A stretch of DNA of 43,109 nucleotides from Clostridia bacterium (GTDB taxonomy: Bacteria > Bacillota > Clostridia > UBA1212 > UBA1255): the NCBI GenBank assembly GCA_017935905.1, contig JAGBGO010000081.1, positions 1 through 43,109 on the forward strand. Reading direction: 5' to 3'. Shown one piece after another: positions 15,158 through 23,270 of the stretch. Below the pieces are notes generated by a model. The model saw nothing but the letters and a program-made list of their open reading frames with translations. It was not told the origin of the DNA and made no database searches. Numbering within the stretch: the stretch's first letter is position 1; each line of letters begins with the position of its first letter. A program made the translations under genes and the position numbers.

Positions 15158-16160
15158 GCTTTGTTTTGTACCGGACATAATCTGCCTCCCACGCGGTGTC
15201 CTTTGGGTTTGCGGGTAAGCCAATTGTCGTTAAATAGCCGGCAAGATGCTTGCTGAGTTTTGCAGCACCGTAAACGTTCAAATGACTGCTGTCCACGTAG
15301 TCCGTGTGTGGATCGATTTCCAGGGCGTCTAACAGCACTGTGTAATCTAATACGCGCACGTTGTTGTCACGGGACCAGTTATACACAGATTTCATTGTAC
15401 CGCTGAATCTGCCTGTGTCATAGGGGGCTAGCATAATGACCAGTTCCGCATCGTTTTTTTCTACCAGATTCAAAATATCATTTAAAGTGGATAAATTCTC
15501 AGCAGGGATTGGTGTAGCTTCAACCATATCATAGTTTGGAATCTGATTCACTGCTTGAACGCAGGTGTTCAGTGCTACAAAGCCTTTATAGTAATCTTTC
15601 GGTGCAAAGAAAACGTTGTTTATTTCATTGGCATCCACATCTTTCCAGCGAGTATGATATTTCAGAATATTGAAGTAGTAGGCTTCTCGTTGGTTTGCTT
15701 CCGGAACTAAGTCTTGAATCATTTCAATCTTATTCCAGGAAGGCTTCAGCGGGTCGATTGCATCGTATAGCACGCCCTCTGTATGTGAGTCTGCAAAAAC
15801 CATATACGCTTCTAACAATACTATTTTTGGAGATTGGGTTTTGAAAGCTTCTTTGATGTAGTGATAGGAAGCGCGCAGGGGCTGCTGTTGTGTCGCAAGC
15901 ACAAAACCTTTTATTCCGTTGTTTTTCCAAACTTCCAGGGGATTGATGCTGCAGTAGGCATGACTGGAGCCTACGCAGATATAGTCCATCGTGTCCCTGG
16001 GCAAGTCGTAAAATTCATTCATTTTACCCATATAATTCCAGGCGCCGGTCAGCGTTTTACGTTCTAAGACGTAGGAGGTGAGGGAAAATAGGCTTATGGC
16101 AATCAGCAGAAAAGCCATGGAACGAAATATTTTTGTACGTAAAGTCAGCGTCTTCATCAT
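15147..16160 (-). CDS. SGNH-type acyltransferase partner of the MBOAT protein
   Basis: The 337-residue protein has one N-terminal membrane helix (about 12-30) and an extracytoplasmic SGNH-like domain. The nucleophile region is VGSSHAY (about 63-69) and the C-terminal catalytic pair is in DSSHLN (Asp290, His293). It resembles DltD/AlgX-type proteins, which cooperate with an MBOAT to move acyl groups, usually acetate or alanine, onto cell-surface polymers. It starts 7 bases after the MBOAT gene. Of the two ATGs (16160 and 16157), the second has better spacing from GGAGG. The acceptor polymer is unknown. Confidence 0.85.
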   Translation of the reverse strand: MMKTLTLRTKIFRSMAFLLIAISLFSLTSYVLERKTLTGAWNYMGKMNEFYDLPRDTMDYICVGSSHAYCSINPLEVWKNNGIKGFVLATQQQPLRASYHYIKEAFKTQSPKIVLLEAYMVFADSHTEGVLYDAIDPLKPSWNKIEMIQDLVPEANQREAYYFNILKYHTRWKDVDANEINNVFFAPKDYYKGFVALNTCVQAVNQIPNYDMVEATPIPAENLSTLNDILNLVEKNDAELVIMLAPYDTGRFSGTMKSVYNWSRDNNVRVLDYTVLLDALEIDPHTDYVDSSHLNVYGAAKLSKHLAGYLTTIGLPANPKDTAWEADYVRYKTKHLS

Positions 16161-16167
16161 AACCTCC

Positions 16168-17565
16168 TTAGAAATTCATATAAATAAACGCCTGGTCGGA
16201 GTAACCGGGCCCGTAAATACCAAATATCAACACAATCAAAAACAGCCCCAAGTATAAAGACCATGCAACAGGAAGGGGACATTTAGCTACTTGATTGCGG
16301 ATTGAGTAACCTTTTTCCCGGTAGTATCCAACCACGATCAGTAACAAAACGCCCAACGCTAAAACACAAATGTCGGGCAAGTCCAAAGCCGGCAGCATCT
16401 CGGCAGAAGCAGTCATACGGAACATAGCTTTAAATACGTTGACAATGGTTCGTGTATTTACCCGGAAGAAAATCCATGAAATATTAATTAAAATAAAATT
16501 GATCAATCGCCTTAGCCAAACAAACCAAGTGGCAGACGGATCAACGTGTAAAATGGTGCAAAGTCGTTTCTTTGCAGGATGCGTAAGTGTACCGATAATT
16601 TGGAAAACGCCTTGAAGCAGGCCCCAAAGAATGAAATGGAAACCCACACCGTGCCATAGGCCGCTTACAAAAAATACGATTAACAAGTTCACGTATTTAC
16701 GTGCCGTTCCTAAACGGTTTCCGCCCAACGGAATATAAACGTAATCCTTCAACCAAGAAGACAATGCGATATGCCATCTGCGCCAAAAATCTTGAAACGA
16801 CGTACTAAAATACGGCTGCTTGAAATTGTCAATCACATCGACGCCAAAACATTTAGAAACGCCGCGGCAAATATCGACACAACCGGAAAAATCGGTATAA
16901 ATCTGTATGGTATAGCATAGAACACCGAGCAGAACCGCTACACCGCTGTACTTGTCCACATTTCCGAATACCGCATTTGCCAATATGCCGGCACGGTCTG
17001 CGATTACCAATTTTTTGAAAAATCCCCACAGTGCCAGTTGTGCTCCGGAAGTTACATTTTCGTAAAATAGACGTCTGTTTCTTCCCGCAAACAAGGTTGT
17101 GCTTAATTGATCGTATCGGGAAATAGGACCTTGCAGAATAAGTGGGAAGAAGGAAGCAAACGTGGCATATTTGAACACGTTGCGTTCCGGTTGGTATTTT
17201 CCCCGGTACACATCAATCACGTAGCCGCAAACTTGCAACGTATAGAAAGAAATGCCTACGGGAACGATCACGGAGCAAAAAGGAATGAATTTGACACAAA
17301 ACAGCGTGCCTACGTTCAAAAACAGTACGATTCCCAAAAGAAATTTACGTAAATTTTGTTTTTTTGCTTTGGAAATCCATAAAGCACCAAGAAAGGTACA
17401 GAGAATACTTGCCAAAAGAAACAGCGCATAGCGTTTATCAAACTGTAAATAGAAAAAAACGCTTCCGGCAAGAAGTATGTAGGGGGAGCAAAATGCGGGT
17501 GTTAAGTAGTATATTGCCAACAATATTATCACAAAGCATATAAACGTTATAGAAAGTATCGACAT
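16168..17565 (-). CDS. MBOAT family O-acyltransferase (DltB/AlgI-like)
   Basis: This 465-residue polytopic protein has the classic DltB/AlgI signatures PYFSTSFQDFWRRWHIALSS (251-270), WLKDYVYIPLGGNR and the catalytic-region His305 in SGLWHGVGFHFILWG. Such proteins carry an activated acyl group across the membrane for O-acylation of cell-wall or secreted polysaccharide, or for D-alanylation of teichoic acid. With no dltA or dltC nearby, O-acetylation is more likely than D-alanylation. The ribosome site GGGAGG precedes the ATG. It is the first gene of a two-gene unit with the SGNH protein and is divergent from the MATE gene. Confidence 0.92.
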   Translation of the reverse strand: MSILSITFICFVIILLAIYYLTPAFCSPYILLAGSVFFYLQFDKRYALFLLASILCTFLGALWISKAKKQNLRKFLLGIVLFLNVGTLFCVKFIPFCSVIVPVGISFYTLQVCGYVIDVYRGKYQPERNVFKYATFASFFPLILQGPISRYDQLSTTLFAGRNRRLFYENVTSGAQLALWGFFKKLVIADRAGILANAVFGNVDKYSGVAVLLGVLCYTIQIYTDFSGCVDICRGVSKCFGVDVIDNFKQPYFSTSFQDFWRRWHIALSSWLKDYVYIPLGGNRLGTARKYVNLLIVFFVSGLWHGVGFHFILWGLLQGVFQIIGTLTHPAKKRLCTILHVDPSATWFVWLRRLINFILINISWIFFRVNTRTIVNVFKAMFRMTASAEMLPALDLPDICVLALGVLLLIVVGYYREKGYSIRNQVAKCPLPVAWSLYLGLFLIVLIFGIYGPGYSDQAFIYMNF

Positions 17566-17646
17566 AAATGACTGTGCCCTCCCGGAAAATATGTAAACAA
17601 ATTGTAGCAGAAAGGAAAAACATCGTCAAATAATCTGTAGTTTGTA

Positions 17647-17675
17647 TTTACTTTTCCCCGTATTCGTTATACAAT
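17647..17675 (+). promoter_or_regulatory. Promoter placed only 10 bases before the MATE start codon
   Basis: TTTACT at 17647-17652, a 17-base spacer and TACAAT at 17670-17675. Transcription should start near 17682, leaving about four untranslated bases, and no ribosome site is visible before ATG 17686. This predicts a near-leaderless transcript. Confidence 0.5.
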
Positions 17676-17685
17676 AGCGCCTGTT

Positions 17686-19020
17686 ATGAAACAAGAAATA
17701 CAACTCTCTGACCATTTTACCTATAGAAAATTACTGCGGTTTACCGTTCCCTCCATTGCCATGATGATCTTTACCTCTGTTTACGGCGTTGTGGATGGCT
17801 TCTTTGTGTCCAACTTTGTGGGGAAGACGCCTTTTGCGGCTGTAAACTTTATTATGCCGTTTTTGATGATTCTGGGGGGATTCGGTTTTATGTTTGGCAC
17901 CGGTGGCAGTGCTTTAGTGTCAAAAACGTTGGGAGAAGGAGACTCGGTTCGTGCCAATCGGCTGTTTTCCATGCTTACGTACACGTGTTTGGGCACGGGT
18001 ATTCTCGTTTCGGTTCTTGGCATTTTGGTGATTCGCCCGGTGGCATCAATTTTAGGCGCAGAAGGGGAAATGTTGCGGCTTTGCGTGCTGTACGGACGCA
18101 TCATTTTACTGGCAAACCCGGCATTTATGCTTCAAATGTATTTTCAAAGTTTCTTCGTAACCGCTCAAAAACCGCAACTGGGATTGTACTCTACCGTTGC
18201 TTCAGGCGTTACCAATATTCTATTCGATGCCCTTTTCGTAGGCTTATTTCAATGGGGTGTTGCGGGTGCGGCCCTTGCCACCATTTGCGGACAGTTGATC
18301 GGCGGCATTTTCCCCATGGTTTATTTTGCACGGCCGAATTCCAGTCTGCTTCGTTTGACCCGCACGCAGTTCTATGGGAAGGAATTGATGAAAACGTGTA
18401 CCAACGGATCTTCCGAGCTGCTGAACAATATCTCTATGTCTTTAGTGGGTATGTTGTACAACGTACAATTGATGAAATATGCAGGGGAGAACGGTGTGGC
18501 AGCTTACGGGGTGTTGATGTACGTAAGTTTGATTTTTATGGGTACGTTTATCGGATACTCTATAGGAACGGCCCCCATCATTGGGTTCCACTACGGTGCC
18601 AAGAATCACAAGGAGCTTCGGGGCGTACTGCGCAAGAGTTTGGTTATTATCGGCATTTCTTCCGTGTGCATGGTGCTTTTGGGCGAATGCCTTGCGTACC
18701 CGCTTTCCAAAATCTTCGTAGGCTATGACGATACCTTGTTCCGGCTTACCCGAAGTGGGTTTATATGCTTCTCTTTTTCATTTTTGTTTGCAGGTATTGG
18801 TATTTACGGGTCCGGCTTCTTTACTGCACTCAATAACGGTTTGGTTTCTGCTTTCATTTCCTTCTTGCGAACGCTGGTGTTCCAAGTGGCGGCGATTCTG
18901 GTACTGCCCGTTTTCTTTGGCGTCAACGGCATCTGGATTTCCTTGGTGGTGGCAGAGGGAATGGCGGCATTGGTGACGGTGTGCTTTATGGTGGGGCTTC
19001 GGAAAAAGTACAGGTATTGA
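17686..19020 (+). CDS. MATE family efflux transporter
   Basis: The 444-residue protein has about twelve hydrophobic segments and the MATE hallmarks FTVPSIAMMIFTSVYGVVDGFF, the repeat-start PFLMILGGFGFMFGTGGSAL and the second-half start IGYSIGTAPIIGFHYGAKN. It exports drugs or metabolites in exchange for Na+ or H+. Clostridial members begin with a similar LSDHFTY, so the start is well supported despite the missing ribosome site. It is divergent from the MBOAT operon, and its substrate cannot be told from sequence. Confidence 0.93.
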   Translation: MKQEIQLSDHFTYRKLLRFTVPSIAMMIFTSVYGVVDGFFVSNFVGKTPFAAVNFIMPFLMILGGFGFMFGTGGSALVSKTLGEGDSVRANRLFSMLTYTCLGTGILVSVLGILVIRPVASILGAEGEMLRLCVLYGRIILLANPAFMLQMYFQSFFVTAQKPQLGLYSTVASGVTNILFDALFVGLFQWGVAGAALATICGQLIGGIFPMVYFARPNSSLLRLTRTQFYGKELMKTCTNGSSELLNNISMSLVGMLYNVQLMKYAGENGVAAYGVLMYVSLIFMGTFIGYSIGTAPIIGFHYGAKNHKELRGVLRKSLVIIGISSVCMVLLGECLAYPLSKIFVGYDDTLFRLTRSGFICFSFSFLFAGIGIYGSGFFTALNNGLVSAFISFLRTLVFQVAAILVLPVFFGVNGIWISLVVAEGMAALVTVCFMVGLRKKYRY

Positions 19021-19106
19021 TTTACAGATATTTTACTGGTAATTCCGGTAAAATAATGGTACAATGAACGTACCGAATTTTATTGACTGCAAAGAGGGTT
19101 ATAGAT

Positions 19107-20414
19107 ATGCGGATGAAACGAATTTTAATGACGTTATTATGTATTGCAACGTGCTTCTCGGTGATTGCTTGTGGCGAGAATGAAAACGCGCCCATCAATG
19201 CTCCGGGTACGCAAACACCCGGCGCTACGGAATCGGTTCCCACCGTTGCACCTACGTCGGGTACGTCCGCACCGAAACCTACGCAAACACCCTCCAGCGG
19301 CATTGCGTACGTACCCCAAGGGGAGGAGAACTATACGGTTGAATTAGATCCCAACGCAGAGTATTGGGACTGCCCCATCTCTCAGGTAGGACAAGTCTTT
19401 ACCCACAGTCTAATTGCTTATTTGGAAATGACAGACTTAGCTACGAACCCGGAGAGTTACTGGCGGAACGAATGCGTCACGGTTTCGGAGTTTAAGCGTT
19501 TCTTGCAAAGCGTATACGACAAAGGGTACGTGCTGATCAATATGAATTATATCTATGAATATAAAGAAGACACGGACGGCGTTTTGAAAGCCTATTTGAA
19601 GAAGTCCATTAAACTTCCGAAAGGGAAGAAGGGACTGATTCTTTCTGTTGATGACGTGACGTTTAATCCTTGGCAGCATGGAAAGGGCCGCGTAGACCGA
19701 ATTGTGGTACACAATGGAAGGCTTGCGTCTGCTACGTGGATGAATGACGGCACGGTAGATTATTCCTATGACCGGGAAGTTGCACCGATTGTGGAGCAAT
19801 TTTGTCTGGAACATCCGGATTTTTCATTCGCAGGCGCCAAATGTATGCTTGCAGTCAATGCTACTTTTGGCCTTTTGGGATACCGTACGGCAGATTCCTT
19901 TGAAGGAAAGAAAGATTACGACGGAACGACCATCCGTGTTGCCGAGGAGCGGGAAGAAGCGAAGAAAGTTGTAACCTATTTAAAGAATAACGGTTTCTAC
20001 TTTGCGTGTCACGGCTACCAACACATCGCGGTGAATACGTTTACCGCTGCTCAGTTGCGGGAGGAATTCCGTTTGTGGAACAAAGAAATGAAGAGTCTGA
20101 TCGGTTATACGTCGATTTACGTGTATCCTCAAGGTGCTTGGGCGGACTACGGAACGGAGCAACATAATATTTTACTTTCCGAAGGGTTCCACGTATTTTG
20201 CGGCACGTTTATGGGAGAAACTTTGATGAACGGTATGCCCAAGTCACCGGGCGTAGGCAATATTTTCACCCAGCGGTGCATTTTGCAAGGTAACACCTTG
20301 CGCCTGTACGGGGAGAATGGCAAGGCGGACGGAACCTGGTTCTGGAAGTACTGCGATCCCTACGCCATTTACGACAACGATGCTCGGTATCATAAGGTAC
20401 AAAGACCGGCGTAA
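19107..20414 (+). CDS. Polysaccharide-deacetylase-like (NodB fold) lipoprotein
   Basis: The start is ATG 19107, 9 bases after GAGGG; an upstream in-frame TTG (19083) would extend the protein before the signal peptide. The lipobox is SVIAC (Cys22), followed by a Thr/Pro linker (30-65). The deacetylase core has the metal-site elements LSVDDV (Asp182/Asp183) and CHGYQH (His302, His306), and YVYPQG resembles motif 3. The family removes N- or O-acyl groups from peptidoglycan or other glycans at the outer face of the membrane. The first motif differs from the usual TFDDG. It comes after the MBOAT/SGNH and MATE genes, and an opposing O-acylation/deacylation role is possible but speculative. Length 435 residues. 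Confidence 0.8.
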   Translation: MRMKRILMTLLCIATCFSVIACGENENAPINAPGTQTPGATESVPTVAPTSGTSAPKPTQTPSSGIAYVPQGEENYTVELDPNAEYWDCPISQVGQVFTHSLIAYLEMTDLATNPESYWRNECVTVSEFKRFLQSVYDKGYVLINMNYIYEYKEDTDGVLKAYLKKSIKLPKGKKGLILSVDDVTFNPWQHGKGRVDRIVVHNGRLASATWMNDGTVDYSYDREVAPIVEQFCLEHPDFSFAGAKCMLAVNATFGLLGYRTADSFEGKKDYDGTTIRVAEEREEAKKVVTYLKNNGFYFACHGYQHIAVNTFTAAQLREEFRLWNKEMKSLIGYTSIYVYPQGAWADYGTEQHNILLSEGFHVFCGTFMGETLMNGMPKSPGVGNIFTQRCILQGNTLRLYGENGKADGTWFWKYCDPYAIYDNDARYHKVQRPA

Positions 20415-20432
20415 TTTCTGTAAAATAAATGC

Positions 20433-20462
20433 TTGACAACCTGAATCTGCCTATGGTATACT
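20433..20462 (+). promoter_or_regulatory. Promoter of the infC-rpmI-rplT operon
   Basis: TTGACA at 20433-20438, an 18-base spacer and TATACT at 20457-20462. The upstream A/T stretch TTTCTGTAAAATAAATGC closely resembles that before the tRNA-Lys promoter. Confidence 0.8.
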
Positions 20463-20469
20463 ACGCCTT

Positions 20470-20629
20470 GCGAGTAAAGAGGAAGTCATTTGCTTCACAC
20501 CTTGCAGACGATGGGTTTGCGGGTTTCACGCATTGAAACAGCGACGTTTTACCGATGTCCTGTGCGTATTGTGAGAAAAGCGAATCGACTCCGTCGGTTC
20601 GCTTATTTTATTACACGGAGGTGTCGGTT
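20470..20629 (+). promoter_or_regulatory. Structured infC leader (L20-type autoregulatory leader)
   Basis: About 160 bases separate the promoter from infC. The 3' part forms a 12-bp stem, AAGCGAATCGAC with GTCGGTTCGCTT (one G-U), at 20578-20602, followed by T-rich sequence to 20612, which is an intrinsic attenuator directly before the GGAGG site. Upstream, several short complementary stretches could form an antiterminator. In Firmicutes this operon is repressed by ribosomal protein L20 binding such a leader and promoting termination; that mechanism is assumed here from family knowledge. Confidence 0.7.
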
Positions 20630-21139
20630 ATTAACAAAGACGAATTGTTGATCAATGAGCAGATTCGAGTGAAAGAACTCAGACTTATTGATGAAACGGG
20701 TACGGCAGTCGGCATTATGTCTGCGAAAGATGCCCAGAAATTAGCCTTCGAACGGAATTATGATCTGGTTATGATTGCACCGGGCGCAACACCGCCGGTA
20801 TGCAAATTGATGGATTATAAGAAGTACGTTTTCGATATGGCAAAGAAAGAGCGTGAAGCCAGAAAGAACCAGAAAGTAGTGGACATTAAAGAAGTTCGCC
20901 TTACACTGGGAATCGGCGACCACGATTTCAACGTAAAGGTGAAGAACGCCATTAAGTTCCTACAGAGTGGCGACAAGGTTAAAGTAACGGTTCGCTTCGG
21001 TGGCCGTGAGATGAACCACACTAGTAACGGTGAAGTTCTGATCGATCGCATGGCAGAGGCCCTTTCCGAGTACGGAACGCTGGATAAGCGTCCGAAGCTT
21101 GAAGGAAAGAGAATGACGGTTATTATCAATCCTAAGTGA
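20630..21139 (+). CDS. infC: Translation initiation factor IF-3 with AUU start codon
   Basis: IF-3 binds the 30S subunit, checks start-codon pairing and prevents subunit joining. The expected N-terminus (INKDELLINEQIRVKELRLI) begins at ATT 20630, placed 8 bases after GGAGG. The ATG at 20555 would need translation through the attenuator stem and lacks a ribosome site. AUU is the well-known non-canonical infC start that lets IF-3 repress its own synthesis. The 169-residue protein has the N-domain with LMDYKKYVFDMAKKE and the C-domain with GDHDFNVKVKNAIKFL and VTVRFGGREM. It is followed by rpmI and rplT in the standard operon. Confidence 0.95.
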   Translation: MNKDELLINEQIRVKELRLIDETGTAVGIMSAKDAQKLAFERNYDLVMIAPGATPPVCKLMDYKKYVFDMAKKEREARKNQKVVDIKEVRLTLGIGDHDFNVKVKNAIKFLQSGDKVKVTVRFGGREMNHTSNGEVLIDRMAEALSEYGTLDKRPKLEGKRMTVIINPK

Positions 21140-21180
21140 GTGAATAACATACAAACAGATTATGAAAGGAAATGAAGAAT

Positions 21181-21381
21181 ATGCCTAAGGTAAAGACACA
21201 CAGTGCAACCAAAAAGAGATTCAGATTGAGCGCAAACGGCAAGGTGAAGATGAGCCACGCTTGCAGAAGACACAGACTTGTAACGAAGCCCAGAAAAGCG
21301 AAGAAGGGTCATAAGATGCCTGCTTATGCAGCAGATATGAACGCGGCTATCGTTAAGAAAATGATGCCCTACGCGAAGTAA
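21181..21381 (+). CDS. rpmI: 50S ribosomal protein L35
   Basis: The 66-residue, strongly basic protein begins [14 protein letters not shown] and contains [14 protein letters not shown], typical of L35. I chose ATG 21181, 10 bases after AAAGGA, over the in-frame ATG three codons upstream. It lies between infC and rplT. Confidence 0.97.
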   Translation: MPKVKTHSATKKRFRLSANGKVKMSHACRRHRLVTKPRKAKKGHKMPAYAADMNAAIVKKMMPYAK

Positions 21382-21398
21382 GAAGGAGGAAGTTACAA

Positions 21399-21746
21399 AT
21401 GTCAAGAGTTAAGAATTCCGTTGCTACAAGAGCAAGACGTAAGAGAACGTTGAAATTGGCTAAGGGCTATTTCGGCAGAAAGAGCACCATCTTTAAGACT
21501 GCAAACCAGGCTGTTATTAAGTCCGCTATGTTTGCATACAGAGACAGACGTCAAAACAAGAGAAACTTCAGAAAGCTTTGGATCACCCGTATCAATGCTG
21601 CTGCAAGAATGAACGGTATGTCCTACAGCACTTTAATGCACGCTTTGAAAGTAAACAACATTGAGCTGGACAGAAAGGTTCTGGCTGACATGGCTGTAAA
21701 CGACAAAGCAGGTTTTGCGAAGCTCGTTGAGCAGATGAAGGGCTAA
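21399..21746 (+). CDS. rplT: 50S ribosomal protein L20
   Basis: The 115-residue basic protein has the L20 signatures [36 protein letters not shown] and [13 protein letters not shown]20 is needed for early 50S assembly and in Firmicutes acts as the repressor of this operon through the infC leader. The ribosome site GGAGGA precedes ATG 21399. Confidence 0.98.
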   Translation: MSRVKNSVATRARRKRTLKLAKGYFGRKSTIFKTANQAVIKSAMFAYRDRRQNKRNFRKLWITRINAAARMNGMSYSTLMHALKVNNIELDRKVLADMAVNDKAGFAKLVEQMKG

Positions 21747-21748
21747 TC

Positions 21749-22594
21749 TTGTATACGAAATTAACGAAATATGCGTGCATTATGAGCACGTCCAATAAAA
21801 GCGTCAGGTTCATTCACGGCTTAGGGAAACGTAAGTTCCGTGAAGAGAACGGATGCTTTTTTTTGGAAGGAGCAAGAGCAGTCAGTGAGCTTGTAAGCGC
21901 CGGTGCAACACTGCAAACGTTGGTAGTCTCCAAAGGCTACGGCGAGCATTTGAAACCGGGTAGCACTCAGGCTGAAGAAATTGACCGATTGATTGCACGG
22001 GCAGGTGACGTTCTGCTGGTGGGAGATCCGGTTTTCCGGTTCTTAGCTGATACGGTTACGCCCCAGGGTATTGGTGCAGTATTAGCGTTTCCTGTTATGC
22101 CGACACTTTCGGATATTTTACCCAAAGCTACCCGATTGCTGATCCTGGAGAACCTGCAAGATCCGGGCAATTTAGGCACTTGCATCCGAACAGCGGATGC
22201 CTTTGGATTTGACGCAGTGCTTTGCGTGTCCGATTGCGTGGATGCCTACAATCCGAAAGTGATTCGCTCCACCGTTGGCTCTATGTTCCATATTTCGGTT
22301 CTTCGAATTGAAACACCTATCAGCGAATTCCTCACCCAGGTGCGCGAGGCCGGTTTCACGGTGTACGGCGCTCACCCAAGAGGCGGCGCGAAAGCCGGGG
22401 ATGATACGCTTTTCTCCGGTAAATCCGCGGTGATTATCGGAAACGAAGGGGCAGGCCTTACAGAGGCTGCTAAACGGGGCAGTGATTGTTTGGTGACCAT
22501 TCCCATGCCGGGCCGTGCGGAGTCTTTGAATGCCGGTATCGCTGCCAGCGTGCTTATGTATGAAGTAATCAGACGAAAGGAAGATGAACGATGA
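21749..22594 (+). CDS. SpoU/TrmH family RNA 2'-O-methyltransferase
   Basis: The protein has the N-terminal substrate-binding domain ([19 protein letters not shown]) and the SPOUT catalytic domain with the three SpoU motifs: [30 protein letters not shown] and [17 protein letters not shown]. It methylates a ribose in rRNA or tRNA using S-adenosylmethionine. It sits three bases after rplT; this location downstream of L20 is common in Clostridia. The start is uncertain: TTG 21749 has GAAGGG 8 bases upstream, while ATG 21782 has no ribosome site but fits the family N-terminus slightly better. Length 281 or 270 residues. It overlaps the next gene by ATGA. Confidence 0.9.
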   Translation: MYTKLTKYACIMSTSNKSVRFIHGLGKRKFREENGCFFLEGARAVSELVSAGATLQTLVVSKGYGEHLKPGSTQAEEIDRLIARAGDVLLVGDPVFRFLADTVTPQGIGAVLAFPVMPTLSDILPKATRLLILENLQDPGNLGTCIRTADAFGFDAVLCVSDCVDAYNPKVIRSTVGSMFHISVLRIETPISEFLTQVREAGFTVYGAHPRGGAKAGDDTLFSGKSAVIIGNEGAGLTEAAKRGSDCLVTIPMPGRAESLNAGIAASVLMYEVIRRKEDER

Positions 22595-23082
22595 AATTAT
22601 TTGACCTTTGGAGCAATAAATTAAATAACTGCGATAAGCAAACCGCAGGTGCGCTGCTGAACGCTTACTACGAGGCAGAGACGGAAGTATACAAGAAGTT
22701 GCTCTCCGAGAAGACCCAGACGTATACCGGTACGGTCAAGGCTTTTAGCGAAACGTACAACCTTGAAATGTGGCAGGTTGGCGGCTTTATGGATGGCATC
22801 AATACTTCTTTGGTGGAGGCTGTTGCGGTGGATCGCTTGGAGGAAGAAAGCGAACTTTCTTTCACCATTGACTGGAAGCAGTTGTTCATCAATATGATGA
22901 AGGCCAAGGCGGAGTGGCTTTGGACCTTGGAAGAATGGGACAATATCTACACTTTGGAAGAGCGGGCTGCTATTGAGAAGGAGTACAAGTCCTCTCGCCA
23001 GGCGGTAAGCACCAAAGTTGGCCGCAACGATCCTTGTCCTTGCGGCAGCGGCAAGAAGTACAAGAATTGCTGCATGGAATAA
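22591..23082 (+). CDS. SEC-C motif protein
   Basis: The 163-residue protein has a mostly helical, acidic body and a C-terminal SEC-C zinc-binding motif, [18 protein letters not shown] (about 146-163), of the kind found at the end of SecA. The body ([26 protein letters not shown]) is typical of small clostridial SEC-C proteins of unknown role. Its start overlaps the methyltransferase stop by four bases (ATGA), so the two are translationally coupled. Confidence 0.85.
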   Translation: MKLFDLWSNKLNNCDKQTAGALLNAYYEAETEVYKKLLSEKTQTYTGTVKAFSETYNLEMWQVGGFMDGINTSLVEAVAVDRLEEESELSFTIDWKQLFINMMKAKAEWLWTLEEWDNIYTLEERAAIEKEYKSSRQAVSTKVGRNDPCPCGSGKKYKNCCME

Positions 23083-23110
23083 GATAAGATAATATAATAT
23101 ATTTAACATC

Positions 23111-23178
23111 TCGCCCCTAAACCTTTGTCGTACTCAAGAGATATGACATGCACGCTTGGGGGCGTTTTGTTTGTTTTT
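23111..23178 (+). terminator. Probable terminator with a long loop
   Basis: CGCCCC at 23112-23117 pairs with GGGGCG at 23159-23164, followed by TTTTGTTTGTTTTTT. The loop of about 41 bases is longer than usual, but the T-rich tail is strong and it marks the end of the infC-to-SEC-C region. Confidence 0.5.
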
Positions 23179-23187
23179 TGTTTCCTA

Positions 23188-23215
23188 TTGATTTTTTTGA
23201 AATTTCGGGTATAAT
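23188..23215 (+). promoter_or_regulatory. Promoter of the AAA ATPase gene
   Basis: TTGATT at 23188-23193 and a perfect TATAAT at 23210-23215 with a 16-base spacer, 55 bases before the start codon. Confidence 0.65.
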
Positions 23216-23270
23216 AATATCAAATCACGATTTAGTAAATTAGGATTAGATATCGAATGGAGGTGCCGAT

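Noticed and set aside
17985..18728. A 247-codon frame overlapping the MATE gene
   Set aside because: It lies wholly inside the MATE coding region in another frame, has an implausible composition rich in Arg, Cys and His, and no membrane segments.
20555..20629. An N-terminal extension of infC from ATG 20555
   Set aside because: It would be translated through the attenuator hairpin and lacks a ribosome site; the AUU start fits the family.
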